Shown here piece by piece: positions 35,556 to 48,519 of a stretch of DNA of 64,000 nt. Below the pieces are notes generated by a model, which worked only from the letters and a program-made list of their open reading frames with translations, was not told the origin of the DNA and searched no databases. The stretch covers positions 124,001 through 188,000 of the forward strand of contig NOKP01000046.1 of the NCBI GenBank assembly GCA_002682825.1, given 5' to 3'. The position numbers were made by a program, and so were the translations under genes. Within the stretch, counting starts at the first letter, position 1. Every line of letters starts with the position of its first letter. This stretch comes from Neonectria sp. B-13 (lineage: Eukaryota; Ascomycota; Sordariomycetes; Hypocreales; Nectriaceae).

Positions 35556-35747
35556 TATAAGGGTTGGTATAACCAGGGTGTAATACAGAGATTATAAAGG
35601 TAGGTATTAGTATATTGTAAAGGTTCTACTTGATAAGTACTTATAGAGTGCTTACTAAGTGTATTTTTAAAAGGGGGCCCTAGACCTACTCTTATATAAG
35701 GTTAGAGCATAGGTATTAGGTAATTAATATAGGTATTAACTATTATA
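35556..35747 (-). repeat. 3' LTR of the gypsy element
   Basis: 192 bp, starting TATAAGGGTTGGTATAACC and ending TATTATA (RIP forms of TGTAAGGG... and ...TGTTACA). It is nearly identical to the right LTR apart from transitions. Confidence 0.88.
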
Positions 35748-36539
35748 ATTACTTTTCCCTTTCTTAAGCCTTATCCTAAGGTATAAGCTATAGCTTAACT
35801 AATAGTCTATACTTATTTTTATAGTAGTATAAGTAATTAATGATTATTTACTGAGATTTTACTAGTACTTTACTTAGTTACTATATGTACTTTATGTTTA
35901 TTTATATAGAGTCTATTTTCTTTCTATAATTATTATTATTATTGAGAATTTTTTTTATATTATACTTTTGCTGATTTTTCTTTAATTATCTTACTTCTTT
36001 TGTACCTTAGTCTTTCTTTTTCTCTTTTATTATTATTGATCCTTTAGTAAGTTCTTAATAATGTTTATTCTTGGAATTATTATTATAGTATTAAAGGAGT
36101 TCTCTTTCTAGTTTAAGACTGAATTTCTATTCTTTAATAATTAGTTTTTAGTAATACTTTATAGGGTAATTCTTTATTCTTATTGTATAAAGTAGAAATA
36201 CTATGATTTTTAGTATTCTTATAATTATAGTTTCTTGCTTTTCTATTGTATAATATATAAAAGTACTAAAAAAAAGTATAGTTAGGTTTATTAATTATTT
36301 ATTAATAGTTTAGTAAATATACTAACTTTTATTTACTTAGATTCCTTTAGAGTTAGTACTTATAGCTTAATAGTATTAGAACTTTCTTTATTATATTAGT
36401 TCTTATAATACTAATAGTTTATCTAACTCTCTTTTATCTTTTGACTACTAGTACATTTAGTATACTATCTACTTTGCTTTTACTGTATAATATAATATTT
36501 TTGATTTTACTGAAAACCTAATGAATATTTAATCTAATA

Positions 36540-37210
36540 ATAATAATATGGTCTTATTCTTATACTAGGAGGCTCTTACTTTTATATAGATCTAAGTACT
36601 TTATACTAAGGTTGAGTTTAGTCTTATTAATTATAAAGATTATAATACTCTTTATATCTATTTTATCTTTATTATACTACTTTATTACTAAGATAACTTA
36701 ATTCTTTATCTTTTATTGTTTGCTCTTTATAGTTTAGTAGTTACTAAATATATATCTATTAAAGGTATTACTTATAAGGGTTTTTTATATTAGTTCTTTA
36801 AGAGCTTTTCTATTATTATTAAGGCTTTGATTAAGTAGTATAAGGATAATAGTTCTTTTTAGTCTATTATTGCTTTTCTTAGTATTACTCTTCTTTATTA
36901 TAGTAAGTATTTAGCTCCTATTTGCCTAAAGAAGAATATTAATAAGGATAATATTAATAATAGCTTAGATAGTATTAATAGTAATAGTATTAATAGTAGT
37001 AATAATAATAATTTGAGTAATAATAATAGTAAAGAGTTTAATAGCTTTAATGATTAGTATTTAGTAGAAAAGGCTAAATCTAATCTTACTAGAGAGGTAG
37101 TACTTTTTACTGAATTTAAGAATATTTATTGTTTAGCTAAGGAGAAGGAGTTTTATAATACTAAGGAAGGTTACTAAAGGTTTATTAAGTTCTTATTATT
37201 ATAGTAGTAG
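36540..37210 (+). pseudogene. Possible antisense reading frame inside the gypsy element
   Basis: The plus strand, opposite to pol, has one frame with clearly fewer stops than this base composition predicts. It reads KYLAPICLKKNINKDNINNS, an Asn/Ser-rich linker, then YLVEKAKSNLTREVVLFTEF and KNIYCLAKEKEFYNTKEGY. Remaining stops fall mostly at TAG/TAA positions that could be former Gln. It has no recognised family. It may be an accessory frame of the element or a nested insertion; chance openness cannot be excluded. Confidence 0.35.
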
Positions 37211-39959
37211 TATATATATTTTATAATTGTTTTTATAGATTTGTTTTTTATTAGTATTTGGTTTCTTTTTGAGGTAAGTGCTTATTATATTAATGTTATT
37301 ATTTTAGTGGTTTGTTTGAATTATTAATTATTCTATTTTCTATATATTTTCTTCTTTTACTAATAATATTATTATATTAACTTTATTATATTTTCTAAGT
37401 AAACTAAGGGTTTCTATGTATTATATTCTATTAGCTATCTTGCCTATTTTACTAGGTAAAATGTATCTTAGTTAATCTTCTTATTAGTAATAATTTCCTT
37501 GACTTTCTATTTATTTTCTTCTTTCTTTAGTTTTAGTAGCTTCTTTAAGTATTTATTAAGCATTCTTTAGGCTTTATGCTAGAGCTTAATAAAGAAGACT
37601 AGGAAGATATTATATATTTATTAGTATTGTTTTAGTAAATAGACTTAGTATGCTTATTTCCTAATCTATTCTATTATTATTACTTGAATGAACTTAGGTA
37701 TTAGCTTTTTATATTTAAAATAGAAATTATATATTAATAGTCTAATTATTTAATCTACTTGAAATTCTTATTTAATATATCTTTTATTATAGTTTCTTAC
37801 TTATAATTCTATTACTTATTTCTAGTATTTATATACTTTATTATATACTTAGTAAAAGTTCTTAATTTATTTAATAACTCTTTAAATAGTTACTTTTAAG
37901 TATTATAGTATATATTCTACTACTTATAAATAATAGTTATAAAGTACTTATATTAGTAATATCTTAATACTATTATATTAATAATTATTATATATAAATT
38001 CTACCTTTAGAAGCTATATTATTTATCTCTTTAAAGCTCTTTTTATAAAGATTTATAAGTACTTTCTAATTACTTAGTTTATTCTTTCTATTTGGTTATT
38101 AGTTTGTAAGTAGTATATAGTAGATAGTTAGTAATAGATTGCCTATTTGATTATTAATTCTTTCTAGAATTAGCTTATAAGGAGTTTATCTTAGTTATTT
38201 ATAATACTCTTTAGGCTTTTAAATTTGTATTCTATATACTTATAAAGTAATTATACTAACTATACTATAGTAAGAGTCTTTTTGTATAGGATGAATATTA
38301 TGTATTTTATTATTTAATATATAATAATAAGGATTATATTATATTCCTTACTATTTACTTAGGTACTATTTAGTAAGTTTATAAGGAAGTTTATACTGAT
38401 TTCCTAGAATGAGTATAATAGTAATAGGAGTAATTATAACTTCTTATAGGGTTTATATCTTAGTGTATATATACTTTAATAAAGTTAATATTGTATAGTA
38501 TAGTTTATTATATCTTTTTTAATTCTATTCTAATAGAATTTTCTATTAACTAACTTAAGGGTCTTTATAGTTCTTATATAATTAGCTCTTGGATTATTAT
38601 AATGTCTTTATAGGATTTCTATTCTTAGTGCTTCTTATATAGGAATAATTAATCTCCTCTTAAAGAATAGAATGCTTTATTAGTTATAATAATAATTCTT
38701 TAACTTTTTAATAGCTTACTAAACCTTTACTAACTATTATTTATAGAGCTAGTTATTAGCCTATAGTCCTTAGACTAATCCTTCTAAACTTAGTAATAAT
38801 TATAATAATAATACTATTTTACTTTCTATAATTTCTCTTATAACTTAATATAGAATGTATTATTTTAGATTAATAATCCTAGCTCTAGTTGAATTCTCTT
38901 AGCTTTTATTAATAGCTATTTCTTACTAAGCATTCTCTAACTATTTAGTAGTTATACTTACCTATCTTTTGGCTTAAGTAACTATAAAGATAGATACTTC
39001 TTATATTAGGTTTGCCTAATTGTCTTAGATCTAGGTAAGGTCCTAGGGTAAAGTCTATCCCTTCTTTTTGACTTTATACTTTATAGAGCTAATTAGGCTT
39101 ATCTATACTACTATAATATATACTTATATAGTTTCTATTTTACCTTTTAGGCCTATAACTATTTAGTATATATTTAGTAGTAGCTTATCTATAATCTTTA
39201 GTTTTATTACTAAGATAAATAGTATATTATTATATATTACCTCTCTTTCTATATAGTTTAGCCTTTAGGATAATCTATCTATTAGGTTTAGTTTCCTAGG
39301 GTAATATTTAATATTAAAATTAAATAGTACTAATCTATATACTTATTTTATAAGCCTTTTATAAAAATCTTATATTAGTGCTATAATTATCCCCTTAAGG
39401 GCTTAGTAATCTATTAATATAAGGAATTCATTAGAGAGCTTTAGTAGATAATGACTTTAGTATTTAAGGCTTTTAATAATTATTAGGAGCTCTTATTAGC
39501 TTATACTTTATTATTACTCTATCTCTATAAGCTTATATAATATATATATAACTAGTTACTATTAGTCTCTTAATAGTTAGGTAAGGATCCTTAAGATTGC
39601 TTATAGGGATATATCTATTTCTATCTATATATATTTTAAGGGGTTTTAATGTTAGAGAATAGTTATTAAGTAAAAGGCTTATTTTAGCTTAAGGAATACT
39701 CCTTCTTCTTTCTTTCTCTAATAGAACTTTTTCTACTTTTAGTCTTCTTTTAGTAATACTATTATAAGTACTATAATCCCTAAGTATTTTAGGATAAACT
39801 TTTAGTAGAAGTTATAGAATCCTTAGAAGACTTAAACATTTTTAATATTTTCTAATAGTAGCTATTTAGTAATTACTTAGACTTTACTAGGCTTTATCTT
39901 TAGACCTTTCTAGCCTATAATATACCTAAGGAATTTGATTTCTTATTAATAGAAGGTAT

Positions 39960-40436
39960 ATTTTAATAGCTTTATATAGAGTTAGAAATTCTATAATTAC
40001 TAAAGTATTTCTTTAATATCCTTAGTATATTATTCTTTAGTTTAAGAGTATATAATAATATTATTAAGGTATATAATATAGTAGGTATTTAGTAATCTAG
40101 TAAGTACTTAGTAAATATATGCCTAAAAAGTAGTTAGTATATTAGTTAGTTTAAAGGGTATAATAGTATACTTAAAGTAACTATAATAAGTATAGAATAT
40201 TATCTTTTATTGGTTTTCTAGCTTAATATAGATATAGTAATAAGCATCTTAAATGTTAATTTTTAAGATTTATTTAGCTTTAGTTAGTCTATTAAGTAGA
40301 TTGCTAATTAAGGATAGTAAGTATTAATTTTTAATTATAATTATATTTAAGCCTTAATAGTCTATATAAATCCTAATTCCTCTATCTTTCTTTAGTACAA
40401 AAAGGATAAATACTCTTATCTTACTAATAGATTCTC
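39960..40436 (-). pseudogene. Reverse transcriptase domain of the gypsy element
   Basis: Conserved motifs in order on the minus strand: VFILFVLKKDRGIRIYIDY (consensus VLFVKKKDGxLRxCVDYR), GLN.I.IKN.YLLSLISNLLNRL, DAYYYIYI, YSYFKYTIIPFKLTNILTTF (consensus MPFGLTNAPATFQ) and YLNNIIIYS at 40045-40071 (consensus YLDDILIYS). The two catalytic aspartates of YLDD have become Asn (GAT/GAC to AAT). Multiple stops interrupt it. Confidence 0.87.
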
Positions 40437-42758
40437 TTATCTAACTACTTATTATATTTTTAGTAATATATTTATAGATTATCTTTACTTACTTCTTATT
40501 TATAGAATATATTTACTTAAGGGATAGCTTTTTTCTAGGTTATAATTTGATTAAGTGCTTAGTGTCTTTAAGAAGGGGTAACTCTTTAATAGCTTCTTTA
40601 CTAAAGGTTTCTTATTCTAACTCTAGTTCTAAAGGTAAGGTAACTTTTATCCTCTTATCTTAGGTTTCTCCTAAGGCAAGCATTAGCTACTTATCTAACA
40701 ATAGTATACTATAAATATATATTATAAACACTTTTTTACTATTTACTATTAAATCCTTAGTAAAGGAATTTAGGTCTTAAATTAAGATAGGCTTATATAT
40801 TCATATATATATATAAGTATTAATTAGAATGCCTTCTTCTCCTATTAAAAGGGTAAATAGAAATAGATTATTAGCCCCTTTAGGGTATTATACTTTAATG
40901 AATAGTTAATGTATTTTTCTTAGGAATCCTTAATGATTTAATAGGAAAAAGGTTAGTTAATATGCTAATAGTAAGAATATAATAGTCCTATTAAAACTAG
41001 CTAGGCTTAGTACCTTTTAGTTTAAGTCTAGCTTAAGATTAAGCTTTCTTATTAGTTTCTTACTAATAAGGTTTACTTATATATAGGTATTTATATTTAT
41101 ATAGATTTCTTCTTTAATAAATGCTTATATAATAAGTACTTTACTCTATACTATTTTCCTAATTAGTACTTACTTAGGTTTAAGCATAAAGTACTTACTG
41201 CTTATTCTTATGCCTATTTGTTTTCTAATGAGTTAATCTCCTTTATTTATATATTAATGAATTGGATTATTATTATATCTTATGATTTCTTTTCTTAATA
41301 ATAAAAGTCTAGCTTATTATAAGGCTTTTTATAACTTAAGGAATAGTATCTTTCCTTTTTATAGTTATAATAAGTAATTCCTTTGAAGAACCTATTTACT
41401 AAGTAGTCTTTGTGCTTTTAGTAGTTATTTTAACTATTTAAGTATAATCCTCTATATAAGTATAATAAGGATTATCCTTAAGATTTCCCTTTAAATGTAT
41501 AATTATTTTAATAGTCTAATAAGTAGGACTTCCTAGGTCTTTCTTAATTAGAATTTATATTATTCTATTTTTACTCTTTATTCTATAAATAGTTAGTATA
41601 ATATAATAGATATTATTATAGTCTTTCTACTTTTTATACTAAGTCTTATGCTTTTTAAATATTAATTTTTATCTTATAGATCTCTTTCTTAATTTAGGGT
41701 TATAACCTATAATAGTATTAATAAGCTAGGATATAATTATCTTTTAGGTTTAAAGTGCTTAGTAAGTTATAGATTGCCCTCTATATATTAAAGTAGTCTA
41801 TTAGTGATTATTCAATAGACTATTATAGAGCTATTAAATTATCTTAGAGTTTAATTTCCTATGTTTTTAGATCTATATATTACTTCCTTAAAAATAAAGT
41901 AAAGTCTTCTTATAATAGATCTTTTATAGCTTTTAAGTAGTTTCTTTATTAAGTCTAAAGTATCTTTAAAATATATATAATTAACTATAAGATCTTTTAG
42001 AAGAAAGTAACTAATTCTTATAGATTATTTATTGATTATATAGTATAGATCTAATTATTAATCTATACTTTTATAGCTTTTTCCTTTAGGATTTTACAAA
42101 GGTATTATAGTAGTTATTTATATTCTTTTGGTTAATTAAACCTATATCTAAAGACTAATTTCTTAAGTAATAGTACCTAGAATTATTAGTCTTCTTTTTA
42201 TTGTATTATTATAGTAATTCTCTTTTCTTCCTATTAAGTTATTATTATTATAAGTATATCCTTAATAGTACTAATAGTATTATTATAATTATCTATTTAG
42301 TAATATATTATTAATAGTATTTTAGATATTAATTATTATCTATCTTATAGCTTTAATTATAGTAGTAAGTATAATAGTCTTTAATATTATTATAAGATTA
42401 TTAAGTGTTTACTATAGCTTTTACTTTTATAGGATTCTAACTAGTATAATTAGCCTCTCTTTAGCCCTTTATTTAAGTAAGTAGTTTCTAATTCTTTTAG
42501 ACTATTCTATCTTAGAGATAGTTCTCTTAGTAGTCTTTCTTCTATAATAAGGAGGTCTATAGAGTTTAGACTTAAGGTTTTCTTATAGGTTGTTTTAAGT
42601 TCTTCCTTAATGCGATTTATTAAGGTAAGCTTATTTATAGCTATTAGTAGATGTTTAGTGCTTAGTAAGCGTTTAATGCATCCTATGGCTACTTATATAG
42701 TACTTCTTATTCTATATTATATGCTAGTAACTTAGGTAGGATATAGAAGTAGAAGAAT

Positions 42759-42950
42759 TATAAGGGTTAGTATAACTAGAGTGTAATATAGAGATTATAA
42801 AGGTAAGTATTAGTATATTATAAAGTTTCTATTTGGTAAGTACTTATAGAGTGCTTGCTGAGTATGTTTTTAAAAGGGGGCCTTAGACTTACCCTTATGT
42901 AAGGTTAAGGCATAGGTATTAGGTGACTGATATAGGTGCTAACTGTTATA
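42759..42950 (-). repeat. 5' LTR of the gypsy element
   Basis: 192 bp, starting TATAAGGGTTAGTATAAC and ending TGTTATA. It is slightly less RIP-mutated than the left LTR. Confidence 0.88.
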
Positions 42951-42976
42951 AGTAAATAGTAGAATAAGCTAAAAGG

Positions 42977-43119
42977 CTTAATAGATAGAAATCCCAATTA
43001 GGAATAGTTAGTCTTAGTAGATAGAAATCCTAATTAGGAATAATTAGCCTTAATAGATAGAAATCTTAACTAGGAATAGTTAGCCTTAATAGACTGAAAT
43101 CCTAATTAGGAATAGTTAG
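42977..43119 (+). repeat. Tandem repeat, 36-bp unit, about 4 copies
   Basis: The unit contains AATAGATAGAAATCC and AATTAGGAATAGTTAG. Units differ by single transitions. A related half unit (AGTCTTAGTAGATAAA..) lies just left of the gypsy element at about 35525-35552, so the element probably inserted in or beside this array. Confidence 0.8.
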
Positions 43120-43547
43120 TATAATTAGTAGGGATAACTCTATAATAGCTAATAAAGCTTTAAACACTTAACTAGCTTTACTATAGTTATAATAAGAGAA
43201 GAGATATAATCTATTCTTTTAGCTTCCTAGTAGGTAAGGGAAAAGTTAATTAAATTGACTATAATCATAATACTATTAAGACTACTATAATAAGAGTCTT
43301 AAGATCAATAGAATTATTCAAATCTAGTTTAAAATTAGACAATTATAACTCTTAAATTTATTACTTATACTAATATTCTTACTTACATTCTTAATAGACT
43401 TTATTAGTCTCTATTTCCCTTTTAATCCTAGTTAATTTAGACTAATTATTAAAAGAGATTACTAGCTAGTAAAAGCATTATAATACTTATATCTTATTTA
43501 GACTTTAATATTTATTAACCTTAATATATTAGTCTTAGTAGATAGAA

Positions 43548-44105
43548 GAAAGTCTTATATATTTAATATAAGCTTTTTATAGTTTCTTATAGTAAGCTTT
43601 TTATAGTTATAATACTTACTAAAGAAAGTCTTATAGGTTTATTATAAGCTCTTAGTAGTTATAAAGCTTATTAAAGAAAGTCCTATAGGTTTATTATAAG
43701 CTCTTAATAGTTATAAAGCTTATTAAAGGTTTATTATATATTCTTAATAGTTATAAAGCTTATTAAGGGTTTATTATAAGTGCTTAATAGTTATAAAGCT
43801 TATTAGAAGAAGTCTTATAAGTCTATTATAAGCTCTTAATAGTTATAAAGCTTACTAAGAGTTTATTATATATTCTTAGTAATTATAAAGCTTATTAAGA
43901 GTCTATTATACACTCTTAATAGTTATAAAGCTTACTAAAGAAAGTCCTATAGGTTTATTATAAGCTCTTAATAGTTATAAAGCTTACTAAAGGAAATCTT
44001 ATAAGTTTATTATAAGCTCTTAATAGTTATAAAGCTTACTAAAGAAAGTCCTATAGGTTTATTATAAGCTCTTAATAATTATAAAGCTTACTAAAGTGTT
44101 AAGTA
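43548..44105 (+). repeat. Tandem array, ~52-bp and ~40-bp units
   Basis: About ten units of the form AAAGAAAGTCCTATAGG / TTTATTATAAGCTCTTAA / TAGTTATAAAGCTTAYT. Shorter units lack the AGAAAGTC part. Fragments of the same array reappear at 44661-44696, 45822-46018 and 47026-47155, where two copies of the 1.1-kb repeat have split it. Confidence 0.82.
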
Positions 44106-44696
44106 TAATAAAGCCTACTTAATAGGATATTTAAAGTTAGTAGAATAAGTAACTAATAAGGTAAGAAACTTCTTATAGTAATTAGAATCTCTAAAGAAGG
44201 TTTTTAAGATAATAGAATAGCTTATTGAATAGAGCAATAAAAGTGGGTCTTAAAGATATTCTTATTGGTTAAATTGAGTAAGAATTAAGTGTATAAAATG
44301 CTTAAATAGCTTTGAATAGAATGGGTAAATGCTCTCTCTTTATAGACAATTTGCCTAAGATCTAATAGATTAATTACAGTTAGGCTAGGCTTATTAGATA
44401 GGCTGAAAGCTGAATTATATTATCTATTATATATATAATAAGTTAATAAGTTACTATTATATTATTAGTAGTTTAGATAAGAGGTTTCTAAACTTTATTT
44501 AAATAACTTAGAAAGTTAATTAAGATATAATTAGGCTAATTAGATAATAGTTATAGATTAACATAGTATAAATATAGTATATTTAGTACTATATTATATA
44601 ATGTATTTATATATTTTTCTAGGCTTTATTAAGTCTAATTATAGTTTATTAACTCTAATATAAAGAAAGTCTTATAAGTCTATTATAAGCTTTTCT

Positions 44697-45821
44697 TTTT
44701 TTAGATATAATAGTCCTTAGTAATATATACCTAGAGAAGGGGCTAAAGGTTAAATAGTATAAAAGAAAATAGAAAAAACAATAGTATAATAAGCTTAATA
44801 CCTAAGCCTAAGGTAATAATAACTTAAGGAAATAAAAGTTTCTACTATAAAGTTAAGGTATAAGTTTTACTGCCTTAATCAGCTAGAAAAGCTAGATCTT
44901 AGAAAAGCTAGATCTTAGAAAAGCTAGATCTTAGAAAAGCTAAATCTTAAAAAAGCTAGACCTTAGAAAAGCTGGATCTTAGAAAAGCTAGATCTTAAAA
45001 AAGCTAGACTTTAGAAAAGCTAGATCTTAGAAAAGGCTAAAACCTCTTAGGATAAAAGCTTAGTCTATAAGATAACCTCTATACTTTTTAGATTACCCCT
45101 TCACATTCTATCCAACCTTCTATATAATACAAAGACTATATAACTAATTATATAAAATAACTGCCTTTTGAATTGCATTATAGCCTAGTAAGCCCTTATT
45201 AAGCTATACCTATAGGCTCTTATATAACCTATATAGCCTATTTTAAGTAGATTTAAGCCTTATTTTTAAGCTATAAATTATAGTTCAAAAGTCTAACCTA
45301 TAAGATATAAAAGAGGTTAAAACTAATTAATGCTCTAAGGCTAAGGAATTAGTCTAATTAGTAGTCTTTAGTTATTATATCCTACTATAAAATAGAATTC
45401 AACCTAATAGAATAATAGCTTAGTAGATTATAATAGAATAAGTCTTTCTAAAGAGGCTAGCTTTAAAGCTAGAAAGGAATAATAATACTATTAATATAGA
45501 AAAGAGGTTTATTAATAGTCTAAAGTATAATAACTATATCTTATAGGTTATATAGCTAATAAGTAATACTATAATAACCAACCTATAACCAAAGGAGTAA
45601 TGCATTAGAAAGCAAGAGAATCTGATTATCTCTAATATTAGCTATAAAGTATAAAGGGATTTAGCAGAGGGAGTTAGAAGCTAGAAAGGGTAAAAGTTAA
45701 TAATTAGGTTTAAAATCCAAAGATCTATCCTTCTATTAAGCTTAAGCAAAGGAAATATATAACTGTTTAGTGCAATTGTAGATAAGTAGAAATAGTAGTT
45801 TAAACAGTAGTTTCAATAGTA
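44697..45821 (+). mobile_element. Unrecognised ~1.1-kb repeat, copy 2
   Basis: It begins ..TTTTTTAGATATAATAG and ends TTTCAATAGTA. It carries the largest minisatellite of the five copies, about nine units at 44881-45040. Both flanks are the 52-bp array (ATTATAAGCTTTT on each side), so it inserted inside the array. It is heavily RIP-mutated. Confidence 0.72.
44881..45040 (+). repeat. 16-bp minisatellite, about 9 units, inside repeat copy 2
   Basis: The unit is GAAAAGCTAGATCTTA. The copy number differs among the five elements: about 5 (34821-34912), 9 (here), 2 (46202-46247), 5 (54298-54391) and 6 (63175-63285). Since 16 is not a multiple of 3, it is unlikely to be translated. Confidence 0.88.
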
Positions 45822-46018
45822 ATTATAAGCTTTTAATAGTTATAAAGCTTTTTAAAGAAAGTCCTATAGGTTTATTATAAGCTCTTAATAGTTATAAAGC
45901 TTATTAAAGGTTTATTATATACTTTTAATAGTTATAAAGCTTATTAAAAAAAGTTTTATAAGTCTATTATAAGCTTTTAATAGTTATAAAGCTTATTAGA
46001 AAAAGTCTTATAAGTCTA

Positions 46019-47025
46019 TTATTTAGATATAATAGTCCTTAGTAGTATATACCTAGAGAAGAGACTAAAGGTTAAATAGTATAAAAGAAAATAGAAAAAA
46101 CAATAGTATAATAGGCTTAATACCTAAGCCTAAGGCAATAATAACTCAAGGAGATAAAAGTTTCTACTATAAAGTTAAGGTATAAGTTTTACTATCCCAA
46201 TCAGCTAGAAAAGCTAGATCTTAGAAAAGCTAAACCTTAGAAAAGGCTAAAACCCCTTAGGATAAAAGCCCAGCCTATAAAGTAACCTCTACACTTTCTA
46301 GGTTACTTACCTTTTTATATTCTATCCAATCTTCTAAACAATATAACAATTATACTACCAATTACATAAGATAACTACTATCCGAATTGCACTATAGCCT
46401 AATAAGCTCTTACTAAGCTATATACATAAGCTCTTATATAACCTATATATTAAATTAAAAAACATCTAAGCCTTATTTCTATACTACAAATTATAGCTTA
46501 AAAGTCTAACCTAGAGTATATAAAATAGCCTATAATCAACTACTTTAAACCTAAGGAATTAGTCCAATTAGTAGTCTTTAGCTATAATATCCTACTATAA
46601 GAGGAAATAAAGCTTAATATAGTAACTGCCCAATGGATTGTAATAGAATAGCTCTTTCTAGAGAGATTAGCTCTAAAGCTAGAAAGGAATAGCAATATTA
46701 CTACTATAGAGAAGGAGTTCCTTAAGAAGCTATACAATCCTATCTATACTTCATAGATTATATAATTAATAGGTAACATTATTCTAACCAACCTACAGCT
46801 AAAGGAATAATACATTAGAAACCAAGGGAATCTAGTTATCTCTAACATTAGCCATAAAGCATAGAGGGATTTAGTAGAGGGAGTTCTATAGAGAGGGCAA
46901 AAGTCAATAATTAGGTTTAAAATCCAAAGATCTATCCCCCTGTTAAGCTTAAGCAAAGGAAACATATGATTTAGTACAATTATAGATAAGTAGAAACAGT
47001 GGTTCAAACAGTAGTTTCAATAGTG
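46019..47025 (+). mobile_element. Unrecognised ~1.1-kb repeat, copy 3
   Basis: It runs from TTATTTAGATATAATAG to TTTCAATAGTG. The perfect 9-bp target duplicate ATAAGTCTA is at 46010-46018 and 47026-47034, inside the 52-bp array. One frame reads through about 46530-46970 with Gln/Trp to stop changes: LALKLERNSNITTIEKEFLK, KKLYNPIYTS, LIGNIILTNLQLKE, NQGNLVISNISHKA. The minisatellite has only two units, which explains the shorter length (1007 bp). This copy defines the element ends best. Confidence 0.8.
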
Positions 47026-47155
47026 ATAAGTCTATTATAAGCTCTTAATAGTTATAAAGTCTATTAAAGAAAGTCTTATAGGTTTATTATAAGCTCTTAA
47101 TAGTTATAAAGCTTATTAGAAGAAGTTCTATAGGTTTATTATAAGCTTTTTATAG

Positions 47156-48519
47156 TATATAAAGTATACTTAACTATAAGGTAAGTATATAATATATAGG
47201 TAAGATTATACTAATCTAAGTACTTTAAGATAAGTAATATATTATATTAATATATATAAAGTAATAATATTTATTAAAGAAAATAGTATAATATAAAGTA
47301 TTAATAATAAAAGTTTATATAAAAAGTCTCTTATTTAAAGAATTAATATTTATTAAATAGCTAAATATTATTTAATATTTAATTAAATATTTAAGCTAAT
47401 TTAACTAATATATATTAAGATTAAGTTAACTTTTTAGAATATAATAATAATTATTATAATATAAGAATAAACTAATAGATTATATATTTAAATTATATAT
47501 ATATAAATACTATTATATAGATAGTAAATATAAAGATAAACTTTTAAGTTTTAAATATTTACTTTCTTATTTATACTATTATTATTTAAAATACTATTAG
47601 AATAACCTAAGAAATAAAAACACTTACTCTATAATTAGAACTAAAATCAAGAATAAAAAGTCTAAAGAGACTATAACTAGAAATATTATTAGTACTAATA
47701 AGAACTAATATACTAAGCAACTAGCTAATTCTAGATAGAAACAAATAATACCTAATTTTAGCACTTTATTTCCTACAATCTAAATATACCTTCTATAATA
47801 GATAATATAATTAAAATGCATATTTATCCTTTACTCAATCTTCTAATACCTGCCTTAAATGACCAAACATCCACTTAGTGCTCCTATCCCTACTCAGTAA
47901 TGTACAATAGAAGTGCACTGCATTTCCACTTCTGCTCCAATTATAGCCTTTGAATCTCTACCCTTATTTCTGGCTGGGAAGTGTACTGCATTTCTCGTTA
48001 GAGCATGTTAAGCAAAAATGCAAAACGTAGCACGTTTCTAGCACAAAGGCCTATGCCACCCCTATAGAGCTCGATAGAATACAACTGAACTTCCCTATGA
48101 GAGAAAACTGTCTTATAAAGGCAGCTCTAAGAGGAGAGAAACAGTAATTATATTAAGCTACCTAAAATTCCTAAATAAACTTATAACAATCTAACTCAAG
48201 AATCATAGTAGTAGTAGTAGGGCTATTAGCAGACCTTAGACACCTTCCCTTGTTATCTGATCAGGCTAGAAGAAGCCAGCCTGTTCCATCTAATACATCC
48301 ACTCATAGATATAACACTAAGGCTTGGGCATAAAGCTACTTATAATTAGAAAGAGAAGGTAAGTTAAAGTTAAAATCTTATAGTAATGATTCATAAAGGC
48401 ATTATAGCCTTTTCTCTTAGAAACTTCTTATAGTCCCTTATTCTTACCTTTCCCTTAATAGTAAACTCTATTCCTTATAATATTTATATACCTTTAAAAT
48501 ATAAGAAAATACCTATTTT
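47156..48519. other. AT-rich tract grading into moderate-GC DNA, no gene recognised
   Basis: RIP-type AT-rich sequence to about 47830, then moderate-GC DNA. No reading frame of coding character was found. Confidence 0.45.

Larger units (their letters stand above)
35556..42950 (-). mobile_element. Complete Ty3/gypsy retrotransposon, RIP-inactivated
   Basis: The element is 7395 bp with two 192-bp LTRs (35556-35747 and 42759-42950). The flanking 5-bp target duplicates are GGTAA (35551-35555) and AGTAA (42951-42955), differing by one G to A. A purine-rich tract (AAGAAAGGGAAAAG on the minus strand, about 35752-35766) adjoins the left LTR, so that is the 3' LTR and the element runs on the minus strand. 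Reverse transcriptase is readable at about 39960-40436. Almost every Gln, Trp and Arg position has become a stop. Integrase and gag are expected at about 38200-39100 and 41000-42600 but are too damaged to delimit. Confidence 0.88.

Noticed and set aside
42977..43119. CRISPR-like array of 36-bp repeats
   Set aside because: The repeats are directly adjacent without unique spacers, and the organism is a fungus; it is a plain tandem repeat.
46744..47007. 87-codon minus-strand frame as a gene; likewise 53505-53928 on the plus strand
   Set aside because: Both are antisense shadows of the conserved coding frame of the 1.1-kb repeat, whose sense frame is maintained between copies.
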